From a candidate division FCPU426 bacterium (lineage in GTDB: Bacteria > Oederibacteriota > PGYV01 > Palsa-1178), in assembly GCA_003167475.1 (NCBI GenBank), contig PMTB01000200.1, positions 1-6,187 on the forward strand: 6,187 nucleotides of DNA. Reading direction: 5' to 3'. Positions 1 through 6,116 of the stretch are shown here, piece after piece. The notes beneath the pieces were generated by a model, which saw nothing but the letters and a program-made list of their open reading frames with translations, did no database searches and was not told where the DNA came from. Within the stretch, counting starts at the first letter, position 1; every line of letters begins with the position of its first letter. Position numbers and translations under genes: made by a program.

Positions 1-1321
1 GCACTGTATTGTGCTTTTCGTCAAGGACGTAATAATAACCCTCAATTCCGGACAGATCCTCCGAAGTGTCCCAGTGAAGTTCAGGAATGGAATTATTGTA
101 CCAGGCTTCCTGGTCCGGGTGCGTCCTGGAAAATACCTTCGGCGGTTTTGCGACGGTATCTATATTAAAACGGTAATGCGAGGCCATGGTGCCGGTATTG
201 CCGGCCTTGTCCTTTGAGACCACGTGCAGGTACCACTCGCCGTCCTTCAAGTCGCCCGAGAATATCGTATCCTTGTCGGTCCATGTTGCGGTAAAGAGCG
301 GCACGGTTTTTTCCGCGTTGTCTATCGCGTAATAAAATCCCTCAATACCCGACATGTCCTCGGGTTTGGATATCTTGAACTGCGCTTTTTTGATATTGTA
401 CCACTTGTGCGGGTCGGGGTGCGTGACCGACGAAATATGCGGCGGCAGGGCCTGCGTGTCCACGTTAAACCTGAAGTGGGTCGTGTCCTTTGATATGTTC
501 CCGGCCATGTCTTTTGACTTCACGTGTATATACCAAGTGCCGTCCTGCTTGTCGGCGAGTTCCACGTCGCTTGTGGTCTTATAAATACATTCGTTCTCGT
601 GCGGCTCGGTGTCCGCGCGCTGGTCGACCAGGTAATAAAAACCGTCTATGCCCGAGAGGTCGTGCGGCTTTGCCATGTGCAATTCGACGCGCTTTGAGTT
701 GTACCAGGACTTCTCGTCCGGGTGCGTACGCGAGCTGATGATCGGAGGCAGCGAGTGCGTGTCTATATTTATCCTCAGGTGGGAAGCTTTTGTCCCGGTG
801 TTCCCGGCTTTGTCCTTTGACACTATGTGGAAATATTTGATGCCGTCCTCGAGGGAGGGTATCTTGACGAGATTGGTATCGGTGAAAATGCCGGCTTTTT
901 CCGTGGGCAGGGTGTTGGGCATCTCGTCAACAAGATAGTAATACCCTTCGATCCCCGACATATCCTGCGGCGCCTGCCACTGGAAAACAGGCATGTTGTT
1001 GGCGTACCATTTTTCGCCCTCCGGGTGGGTGGTGGAGACCGGCTCCGGCGACACTGCGACCGTGTCTATTTTTACGGCGAAGTGCGAAACTTCCGGGCTT
1101 ATATTGCCCGCCTTATCCTCGATTAACACATGGAAATACCACACGCCGTCCTCGAGATTTTTGATGGTCACGCTTTCCTTGACCGTTGCCGTGCATTTTG
1201 CGGTATCAGGGACCGTATCCGGGTTCCTGTCAATGAAGTATAAGTATTGTTTTACATCAGGGTGCATACCCCACTCTATGGTCGCGTCCTGTCGGTTGTA
1301 CCATTTTTCCGGCTCGGGGTG
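1..1321 (-). repeat. Tandem ~100-residue Ig/FnIII-like protein repeats (four complete, one cut by the window edge)
   Basis: Within the large CDS, copies begin at H482, H580, H681, H782 and H882, a period of 98, 101, 101 and 100 residues. Base spans are about 1028-1321, 725-1027, 422-724, 122-421 and 1-121. Each copy opens with H-P-x(4)-W-Y-N (HPEGEKWYA in copy 2), followed by a segment like DLSGIEGFYYLVD. Next comes D-G-x-W-Y-x-H-V then KDKAGN, and the copy closes with SHFR-x-N-IDT and a Pro-rich linker. Copy 1 is the most divergent: it has HPDVKQYLYFID in place of the DMSGIEG segment. The pattern fits beta-sandwich modules. The repeats are conserved as protein but clearly diverged in DNA, so they are old duplications and not a recent array. 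Confidence 0.5.
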
Positions 1322-2764
1322 CGATTTGCTGGAGAGTTTCGGCGTAACAGCCGCGGACGTGGTGAAAGAATAATCCTGGAGTATGCCCGAAAAACTCCCC
1401 ACATCGGAATAGGTCAGTATCCTGAAATGATATTCGCTCAATGATTTCAGGTTATTGAGGGTTATTTTATGCTTTGTGGTCATGGTCTCATTTATTATAT
1501 TATTCCCGTATGAATTATCCGAACCGTACTCGACTATGGTCTGGGCCTCCCTGTCGGTCGACCAGGTTATGACGGCGCTGTGGGATGTTATCTCGGAAAC
1601 CGCCGCGTCAAAGAGCCCCGGCGGAGGCGTGTTCGATATGGTCGTCCTGAATATCCTGCCTTTTGCAGAAGAACCGAAATAAAGGTAGCCGTTAAAAAGA
1701 TGCAGCGACCTGATGTCCTCTTCGTCGGTCTGGAACGCGAGTTCCCATGATTTTCCGTCGAGTGTCTTATACACCCTGCCGTTGTCCCCGCTGCCTACAT
1801 ACATGCCGTTTCCGAAGGCCTCGAACCTGTAGAAGTTTACGTCCTTTTCCGAAAAGAAGTTCTCTATCCAGTTGGTGCCGTCCTCTGTCATATATATGAG
1901 CCCGCCCGTGGCTTTCGCGGTGGACGCGTAAAGCTTGTTCTTGAAAACAAAAAAGTCGTTCACGAAGCTCTGGTTTGTGTCGAATATTTTCTGCCAGTTT
2001 ACGCCGTCGGCCGTGCGGTAGACCAGGCCGTTGGGGTATGTACCGGCGTAAAGATAATCACGGTACAGCCCGAAGCACGATACGGCGAGTTCGGCGGTAT
2101 TGAGCGAAACCACCCAGTTAGTGCCGTTGTATGTATATATTTTGCCTTCGGTCGAGGTGCCTGCGAAAAGCCTGCCGCGGAAAGCTTCCAGGCAATGTAT
2201 CCTCGCCTCTCCGGAGTTAAATGAAAGCGACCAGTTCTTGCCGTCCAAAGTCTCATATATGCCGCCGTTGGCGTTGGTGCCGCAAAAAAGCTTGGGGGTG
2301 CCAAGGTCGGAAAAAGTCTTCATGCAGTATACCTGCGGGGTATAGTCGCCGAGTGTTTCCGTGTCAAAAGTTTTAGTGTGCCCGACCGGAGGGTTGAAGT
2401 AAGGCGAGAATATATTAGCGATACTGACCGTTTCCCACGCGCCCGAATCGCCCGTGGTGGTCCTGACCACGGAATCTTTGTTCGTGCAGGCGTATAGCTG
2501 CCCGTTAAATTCCTCAAAGTCATAAATTATCTGCGAGAAGCCGTTCTCAAAAACAGGTATGAAACTTTCCTTGGGTACATACCGCAGGTATAAGGGTATG
2601 GCGGCCCTGATATTTTTTATGACCTCGCTCTTGTTGGCCCCGGAAACCACAAGCCCGGGAAGGTCACGGCACTGGCCGATGAATTTTCCGCGGTCCTCTT
2701 TTATGGTGATCTCGAAGTTAACTGTAATTTCCTTGTGGTCGTCTTTCATTTTCACCCGTTTCAT
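1..2764 (-). CDS. Large multidomain repeat protein: HicB-like domain, beta-propeller, FnIII and tandem Ig-like repeats (partial, C-terminus off window)
   Basis: The frame is open for 921 codons with no stop and runs off the left edge. An in-frame stop at 2783-2785 leaves M1 (2764) or M6 (2749) as start; neither has a strong SD, although GGTGA lies just before M6. Residues 12-62 resemble the HicB/UPF0150 antitoxin fold (the stretch ending CRDLPGLVVSG at 32-42, then a helix to residue 61). Residues ~72-375 are propeller-like repeats with an Asp-box-like T-x-D-G-x-x-W motif. Residues ~385-470 look like fibronectin type III (SHSAVITWSTD, then LKSLSEYHFRI). From 482 onward come ~100-residue Ig/FnIII-like repeats. 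Such modules usually mediate binding or adhesion outside the cell, but there is no signal peptide or membrane segment in the visible part. The function is unknown. HicB-family antitoxins are normally small and carry a DNA-binding C-terminus, which is absent here, and no hicA is nearby. The reading frame is certain; the role is not. Confidence 0.5.
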   Translation of the reverse strand, partial: MKRVKMKDDHKEITVNFEITIKEDRGKFIGQCRDLPGLVVSGANKSEVIKNIRAAIPLYLRYVPKESFIPVFENGFSQIIYDFEEFNGQLYACTNKDSVVRTTTGDSGAWETVSIANIFSPYFNPPVGHTKTFDTETLGDYTPQVYCMKTFSDLGTPKLFCGTNANGGIYETLDGKNWSLSFNSGEARIHCLEAFRGRLFAGTSTEGKIYTYNGTNWVVSLNTAELAVSCFGLYRDYLYAGTYPNGLVYRTADGVNWQKIFDTNQSFVNDFFVFKNKLYASTAKATGGLIYMTEDGTNWIENFFSEKDVNFYRFEAFGNGMYVGSGDNGRVYKTLDGKSWELAFQTDEEDIRSLHLFNGYLYFGSSAKGRIFRTTISNTPPPGLFDAAVSEITSHSAVITWSTDREAQTIVEYGSDNSYGNNIINETMTTKHKITLNNLKSLSEYHFRILTYSDVGSFSGILQDYSFTTSAAVTPKLSSKSHPEPEKWYNRQDATIEWGMHPDVKQYLYFIDRNPDTVPDTAKCTATVKESVTIKNLEDGVWYFHVLIEDKAGNISPEVSHFAVKIDTVAVSPEPVSTTHPEGEKWYANNMPVFQWQAPQDMSGIEGYYYLVDEMPNTLPTEKAGIFTDTNLVKIPSLEDGIKYFHIVSKDKAGNTGTKASHLRINIDTHSLPPIISSRTHPDEKSWYNSKRVELHMAKPHDLSGIDGFYYLVDQRADTEPHENECIYKTTSDVELADKQDGTWYIHVKSKDMAGNISKDTTHFRFNVDTQALPPHISSVTHPDPHKWYNIKKAQFKISKPEDMSGIEGFYYAIDNAEKTVPLFTATWTDKDTIFSGDLKDGEWYLHVVSKDKAGNTGTMASHYRFNIDTVAKPPKVFSRTHPDQEAWYNNSIPELHWDTSEDLSGIEGYYYVLDEKHNTV
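1640..2551 (-). repeat. Beta-propeller-like repeat region with Asp-box-like motifs (about seven blades)
   Basis: Residues ~72-375 of the large CDS repeat a pattern of F-x-G-x-L-Y-A-G-T, then G-x-I-Y-x-T-x-D-G-x-N-W, then a short strand ending F-x-T/S. Asp-box-like D-G-x-x-W motifs start at residues 174, 253, 295 and 336. A degenerate copy (N-G-T-N-W) starts at 213. The spacing is 39, 40, 42 and 41 residues. A first, longer blade has its Trp at 110, and a last partial blade ends at GRIFRTT near 374. About seven blades would close a propeller of the BNR/Asp-box type known from sialidases and related proteins. I see no basis for assigning catalytic activity, because the propeller lacks an evident arginine triad and may be purely structural or ligand binding. 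Confidence 0.5.
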
Positions 2765-2799
2765 TAATTTAAGGCTATGCGGTTAAGTTTTTAATCCAA

Positions 2800-2931
2800 A
2801 AGCCAAAAGACAAAAGTAAAGTTGTAAACAAATAAATCAAGTGGATAAGAAGCGCCCTGCCTTCCGTACCGTTTTCCTTGCCCTTACTTTTCAACTTAAC
2901 AACTTTACTTTTGGCTTTTGTCTTTTGGCTT
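2800..2931. repeat. Interrupted 26-bp inverted repeat in the intergenic gap
   Basis: The left arm, 2800-2825, pairs perfectly with the right arm 2899-2913 (15 bp) and 2921-2931 (11 bp). The right arm carries a 7-nt insertion (gcttttg, 2914-2920) that looks like a slipped copy of the adjacent ctttt-g motif. The 73-nt centre (2826-2898) is more G+C-rich in its middle. The 11-mer cttaacaactt also occurs twice as a direct repeat, at 2895-2905 and 2929-2939. The element fills most of the 180-bp gap between the acetyltransferase stop and the start of the large repeat protein. There is no gene and no U-tract, so it is not a classic terminator. It could be a MITE-like or dispersed intergenic repeat, or a long RNA stem if transcribed; both are inference. 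Confidence 0.5.
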
Positions 2932-2944
2932 AACAACTTATCCG

Positions 2945-3409
2945 TCAGCTTTCCTTTATCCTGTAAATCACCGCCGTCTCATCGCAGTGCTTCGGGTACT
3001 TCGCGCAGTTAAAACAGTCCTTCCATATTTTATGCGGCAGCTTGGACCTCGATATCTTTTTAAAGCCGTATTTCAGGAAGAAACCCGGTATCTTTGTGAG
3101 GGCGAACACTTTCTTTATCCCTATCGTCTTTGCCTCTTTTATCGCCGAAGTGATAAGCGCTTCCCCCAGGCCCTTGCCGCGCGCGCTTTTTTCCACCAGG
3201 AATGAGCGTATCTCGCCCAGGTCCTCCCAGTACACATGAAGGGCCACAACCCCGGCCGGGCGCCCGTTTTTATCGAGCACGAAAAAATCCCGTATCTGGG
3301 CGAATATATCCCCCATGGGCCTGATGAGCAGTTCCCCTTCGGAAGCGTACTTCTTTAAAAGCGCCTGGACCCTGTAGGCGTCCTTTATATGCGCTTTTCT
3401 TATCTTCAT
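2945..3409 (-). CDS. argA: GNAT N-acetyltransferase, stand-alone ArgA (N-acetylglutamate synthase) type
   Basis: This 154-residue protein covers a whole GNAT fold. The start of the fold is MKIRKAHIKDAYRVQALLKKY. A central strand reads VVALHVYWEDLGEIRSFLVE (54-73). The acetyl-CoA pyrophosphate loop is R77-G-K-G-L-G82, and the C-terminal part is FALTKIPGFFLKYGFKKI (102-119). The combination LGEIR plus F-A-L-T plus FF-x-KYGF, and the tail LPHKIW-x-DC-x-x-C-x(6)-C, recall the short amino-acid N-acetyltransferases that make N-acetylglutamate from acetyl-CoA and glutamate, the first step of arginine synthesis. C132, C135 and C142 could bind a metal. Its ATG overlaps the stop of the gamma subunit (ATGA, 3406-3409) and is preceded only by a weak GGTGA, so translation is probably coupled to that gene. 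Family assignment is by recognition of motifs. Another acyl acceptor is possible, so the gene symbol is tentative. Confidence 0.5.
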   Translation of the reverse strand: MKIRKAHIKDAYRVQALLKKYASEGELLIRPMGDIFAQIRDFFVLDKNGRPAGVVALHVYWEDLGEIRSFLVEKSARGKGLGEALITSAIKEAKTIGIKKVFALTKIPGFFLKYGFKKISRSKLPHKIWKDCFNCAKYPKHCDETAVIYRIKES

Positions 3410-3939
3410 TTCACCGACTCAAATCCGCTTTTCAGGGCGTCTATGTTCTTCTGCATGAGGCTGCCGGCCTTGCTTCCCAGCATGTCCTTCATTATGGTCT
3501 CGGCGTTTTGAAAGGTGAATATCTTTTTGGCCGCGAGGTACGCCCCCGCCAGCACTATGTTGGTGACTTTATCGGACTGCAGCGCCTTCGCGATCCCGCT
3601 GGCAGCCACGAGAACTTTTTTGCCCTTGCCCGCCGTGTCATTGGGTATGAGCGAAGTGTTCTCGATTATCATTGTTTTTTCCGCGGCCCTTGCGGCGTAA
3701 GACTCAATCGCGCGCTGGTCAAAAACTATAAGAGTGTCCGGGGTTTCCACGACCGGCGAATATATCTCCTTGTCGGAAATTACAAGGCTGCAAAACGAGA
3801 ACCCGCCGCGTTTCTCGGCGCCGTAGGACGGCAGCCATGCCGCGTTCTTTCCTTCGTAAACCGCGATGCGCGCCAGGAATATGCCCAGGGTCAGGACTCC
3901 CTGCCCTCCGCTCCCGGCTATGATTATCTGTTCAATCAT
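3406..3939 (-). CDS. korC: 2-oxoacid:ferredoxin oxidoreductase gamma subunit (KorC/VorC-like)
   Basis: This 177-residue subunit is the usual length for a free-standing gamma subunit, whose fold supplies part of the CoA-side architecture of the enzyme. The N-terminal glycine-rich loop GSGGQG (9-14) and the signature SYGAEKRGG (38-46), followed by a C-S-L-V-I strand, are characteristic of the pyruvate/ketoisovalerate oxidoreductase gamma domain. The start at 3939 is supported by a near-perfect SD, AAAGGAG, 6 nt upstream, and it lies 13 nt after the beta stop. The stop overlaps the ATG of the acetyltransferase. It works as a complex with the alpha, beta and delta products upstream in the cytoplasm. 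Substrate preference cannot be read from this subunit. Confidence 0.5.
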   Translation of the reverse strand: MIEQIIIAGSGGQGVLTLGIFLARIAVYEGKNAAWLPSYGAEKRGGFSFCSLVISDKEIYSPVVETPDTLIVFDQRAIESYAARAAEKTMIIENTSLIPNDTAGKGKKVLVAASGIAKALQSDKVTNIVLAGAYLAAKKIFTFQNAETIMKDMLGSKAGSLMQKNIDALKSGFESVK

Positions 3940-3952
3940 GAAAGACTCCTTT

Positions 3953-4699
3953 TTATTTTACGTCTTTTATCAGGCCTAACGGATAATAGGCCGCAATATT
4001 TTTATCTATGTGCGCGTTCGCAGTCACAGGGTCCATGCGCCAGTTTGCCGGGCATGAAGACAGCACTTCGACAAACGAGAACCCCACGCCGTTGATCTGG
4101 TTTAAGAAAGCTTTTTTTAAGGCCTTTTTTGTCTTTATCACAGAGGCCGCATCTGTTACTTTCACGCGTTCTATGTACTTAACTCCCTCAAACTGGGTAA
4201 GGAGTTCCGCCATTTTTATGGGGTATCCGTGCAGGGCCGCTTCCCTGCCGCGCGGCGAAGTGGTGGTCACCTGGCCCATGAGCGATGTGGGCGCGAGCTG
4301 GCCGCCTGTCATGCCGTAGTTGGTGTTGTTTATAAATATGACCGTCAGGTTTTCCCCGCGGTTTGCCGTGTGCATTATCTCGGCCAGGCCTATGGATACC
4401 ATGTCCCCGTCGCCCTGGTAGCAGAATACCGTCTTATCCGGGTGCACCCTTTTTATCGCGGTGGCGACCACGGGCGCCCTGCCATGCGCGGCTTCGGTCA
4501 CGTCAAAATTCCAAAAATCATAGGCGAACACGGCGCAGCCTACAGGGGCAACCCCTATTAAAGTTTCCCTTATGTTCAGTTCGTCAACTATCTCCGCGAT
4601 GAGTTTGTGCACGGTTGAATGTCCGCATCCCCAACAATAAGTGAAATTCACGTCGGTCAGTGACTTTGGCTTTTTATATACTGTTTTTTCAGAGGCCAT
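3953..4699 (-). CDS. korB: 2-oxoacid:ferredoxin oxidoreductase beta subunit, thiamine-diphosphate binding (KorB/VorA-like)
   Basis: This 248-residue beta subunit binds thiamine diphosphate and one [4Fe-4S] cluster, and it performs the decarboxylation chemistry with the alpha chain. The TPP/Mg motif is G96-D-G-D99, ending at N124-N125 (27 residues later), followed by YGMTGGQ (128-134). Four candidate cluster ligands are visible: C22 and C25 in CWGCGH, C55 in PVGC, and C216 in SSCPANW. This pattern is typical of the Kor/Vor/Por beta family. It starts 1 nt after the alpha stop (TAA-C-ATG), with AAGG in the alpha 3' end as a modest SD, so expression is probably coupled. The small size and motif set match the four-subunit enzymes and not the fused single-chain pyruvate:ferredoxin oxidoreductase. 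2-oxoglutarate and branched-chain 2-oxoacids are the main candidate substrates. Confidence 0.5.
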   Translation of the reverse strand: MASEKTVYKKPKSLTDVNFTYCWGCGHSTVHKLIAEIVDELNIRETLIGVAPVGCAVFAYDFWNFDVTEAAHGRAPVVATAIKRVHPDKTVFCYQGDGDMVSIGLAEIMHTANRGENLTVIFINNTNYGMTGGQLAPTSLMGQVTTTSPRGREAALHGYPIKMAELLTQFEGVKYIERVKVTDAASVIKTKKALKKAFLNQINGVGFSFVEVLSSCPANWRMDPVTANAHIDKNIAAYYPLGLIKDVK

Positions 4700-4700
4700 G

Positions 4701-5771
4701 TTATTTGACCTTCCCTTTTATGAATTTTAAAAGTTCCTCGGCCGTGGGAACGCCGCCGCCCGGCCTGCCGTAGAATTCTATTTTAGAAGCGTCCTCAACC
4801 GCTATTTTGACGTCGTCGAGCATCTGCCCCATGTTCATCTCAAGGACAAATATCTTCTTTACCTTTTTTGCCGCCTCTTTTAACTGCGCGTAAGGGAAAG
4901 GCCAGACAGTGATGGGCCTGAACAAACCCGCTTTAAGGCCTTCCTCTGCCGCCAGCCTGATGGTGCCTTTTGATATCCTTGCCACGGTGCCGAAAGCCAC
5001 GATGAGGTAATCGGGGTTGTTTTCCATTCCCTGCGCCTCGAACTTTATCTCGTCTTTTGTCATCAGGTCATATTTTTTCTTCAGGTCAAAATTATGTTTT
5101 TCAAGGACGCCCGGCTGCATGAGCAGTGAAAGTATCCTCTGCCCGTCGCGGCCTTTCGCGCCTGTCAATGCCCAGGGTTTCGGGGTATTCAGATATAAAG
5201 GTTTGCGGCTCCTGTCGAGCTCGACATTTTCCATGAGTTGGCCGAGAAGCCCGTCGGCAAGTATCATAACCGGGTTCCTGTATTTGTCGGCAAGGTCAAA
5301 AGCGTCAAAGGTGAAATTATACATTTCCTGTATGTTATGGGGCGCAAGGGTTATCATCCGGAAATCCCCGTGCCCTGGCCGTGTCGCCTGGAAATAATCG
5401 CTCTGCGAAGGCTGGATATTTCCGAGTCCGGGCCCGCCGCGCATTACGTTCACCAAAACAGCGGGAAGTTCGCAGCCTGCCATGTATGAAATCCCCTCCT
5501 GCATGAGGGATATGCCGGGCGATGAAGAAGTGGTCATGGCGCGCGCGCCCGCGGCTGCCGCTCCAAAAACCATGTTCACCGAGATAAGTTCGCTCTCAGC
5601 CTGTATAAAAGTCCCCTTTTCCTCATGCATGCGTTTCGACATGAATTCGGGGATCTCATTCTGGGGAGTGATTGGGTATCCGGCGTAAAACCTGCATCCG
5701 GCATCCAGAGCAGCCTCAACAACGGCATGGTTGCCCTTTATGAAAACTTTCTCGTTTGATTTTGTCGTCAT
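4701..5771 (-). CDS. korA: 2-oxoacid:ferredoxin oxidoreductase alpha subunit (KorA / VorB family)
   Basis: This 356-residue alpha subunit covers the pyrimidine-binding domain (domain I) and the following domain II of the oxidoreductase. Motifs include GYPITPQNEI (31-40), the glutamate-bearing AESELISVN (58-66), TSSSPGISLM (81-90), VMRGGPGLGNIQPSQSDY (109-126), and LAPHNIQEM (142-150). Together these strongly resemble proteins annotated as 3-methyl-2-oxobutanoate (2-ketoisovalerate) dehydrogenase VorB, a name used broadly for Kor/Vor alpha chains. The reaction is 2-oxoacid + CoA + oxidised ferredoxin to acyl-CoA + CO2 + reduced ferredoxin, and it is reversible. Its ATG overlaps the ferredoxin stop (ATGA, 5768-5771), with GGAG 5 nt upstream. 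The gene order delta-alpha-beta-gamma is the one commonly found for kor operons. The choice between the kor and vor name is unresolved from sequence alone; the family is near certain. Confidence 0.5.
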   Translation of the reverse strand: MTTKSNEKVFIKGNHAVVEAALDAGCRFYAGYPITPQNEIPEFMSKRMHEEKGTFIQAESELISVNMVFGAAAAGARAMTTSSSPGISLMQEGISYMAGCELPAVLVNVMRGGPGLGNIQPSQSDYFQATRPGHGDFRMITLAPHNIQEMYNFTFDAFDLADKYRNPVMILADGLLGQLMENVELDRSRKPLYLNTPKPWALTGAKGRDGQRILSLLMQPGVLEKHNFDLKKKYDLMTKDEIKFEAQGMENNPDYLIVAFGTVARISKGTIRLAAEEGLKAGLFRPITVWPFPYAQLKEAAKKVKKIFVLEMNMGQMLDDVKIAVEDASKIEFYGRPGGGVPTAEELLKFIKGKVK

Positions 5772-5998
5772 TTTGTCTCCGTTTCGATTATCTCTATGAC
5801 TTCAATTGCTGCGTCAGGGCATACAATACCGCACAAAGTGCAGGCATTGCAGCGCCCTTCATTGCAGAATTCCACAATATTATAACCGGTTTTGTTGATT
5901 TTAGAGGAAGCGCGTATTTCCTTAACCCTGCAGGTGCCGATGCAAATCATACACCCCTTGCACCTGTTTTCGTCTATGATAATGCGTCCTTTTTTCAT
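5768..5998 (-). CDS. korD: 2-oxoacid:ferredoxin oxidoreductase delta subunit, 2[4Fe-4S] ferredoxin (KorD-like)
   Basis: This 76-residue ferredoxin domain has two cysteine motifs: C13-x2-C16-x2-C19-x3-C23 and C50-x2-C53-x2-C56-x3-C60-P. That supports two [4Fe-4S] clusters that pass electrons from the beta-subunit cluster to a free ferredoxin. The usual proline after the first motif is replaced by R24, and one additional cysteine, C45, lies in the linker. I chose the start at 5998 over an ATG eight codons upstream, because GGAG sits 5 nt before it and the extra residues (MACLNGDI) overlap the leader hairpin. It is first in the operon, and its stop overlaps the alpha start. Confidence 0.5.
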   Translation of the reverse strand: MKKGRIIIDENRCKGCMICIGTCRVKEIRASSKINKTGYNIVEFCNEGRCNACTLCGIVCPDAAIEVIEIIETETK

Positions 5999-6003
5999 TA
6001 TAT

Positions 6004-6007
6004 CTCC
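6004..6007 (-). promoter_or_regulatory. Shine-Dalgarno for the ferredoxin subunit
   Basis: GGAG on the minus strand is followed by ATATA and then the ATG at 5998. The 5-nt spacing fixes the start codon of the ferredoxin in preference to the in-frame ATG at 6022. Confidence 0.5.
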
Positions 6008-6014
6008 GTTTAGA

Positions 6015-6031
6015 CATGCCAAAAAGGCATG
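6015..6031 (-). promoter_or_regulatory. Small hairpin in the operon leader
   Basis: A perfect 6-bp stem, CATGCC / GGCATG, with a five-T loop on the transcribed strand ends 7 nt before the ferredoxin SD. There is no U-tract after it, so it does not look like a terminator. It may stabilise the 5' end of the message or affect translation initiation. The stem is short, and chance formation cannot be excluded. Confidence 0.5.
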
Positions 6032-6087
6032 GTAATATAAATAACAAATGGAACAATTTCACAATGTAACACAAAACGAATGTTATT

Positions 6088-6116
6088 ATTATAAGATAAT
6101 GCAACGGATTTTACAA
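6088..6116 (-). promoter_or_regulatory. Sigma-70-type promoter for the kor operon
   Basis: On the minus strand, TTGTAA (6111-6116) is separated by exactly 17 bp from a consensus TATAAT (6088-6093). Transcription would begin near 6081, giving a leader of about 83 nt before the ferredoxin ATG. The -10 is perfect and the -35 matches TTGACA at four of six positions. It is the only convincing promoter in the window and is placed as expected for the five-gene operon. The remaining bases to the right edge (6117-6187) show no gene that I can support. Confidence 0.5.

Noticed and set aside
11..1682. Numerous plus-strand open frames opposite the repeat protein, e.g. 993-1373 and 224-493
   Set aside because: They lie antisense to a continuous 921-codon frame with clear repeat domains, they share no recognisable domain, and their spacing mirrors the repeat period of the true gene.
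1999..2523. Minus-strand open frames 1999-2304 and 2320-2523
   Set aside because: They lie in other frames of the propeller region and are low-complexity shadows of the repeat codons.
2765..2944. A rho-independent terminator after the acetyltransferase, or a promoter for the large gene
   Set aside because: The inverted repeat has a 73-nt loop and no terminal U-tract, and no -10/-35 pair with acceptable match and spacing was found before 2764.
2579..2944. A HicA toxin gene paired with the HicB-like domain
   Set aside because: The upstream gap has no open frame encoding a HicA-like (dsRNA-binding, GSH-containing) protein.
3508..4561. Plus-strand frames 3508-4095 and 4229-4561
   Set aside because: They are antisense to the gamma and beta subunit genes, whose motifs are unambiguous.
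5999..6022. Upstream ATG at 6022 as the ferredoxin start
   Set aside because: It has no SD, it lies inside the leader hairpin, and the ATG at 5998 has GGAG at ideal distance.
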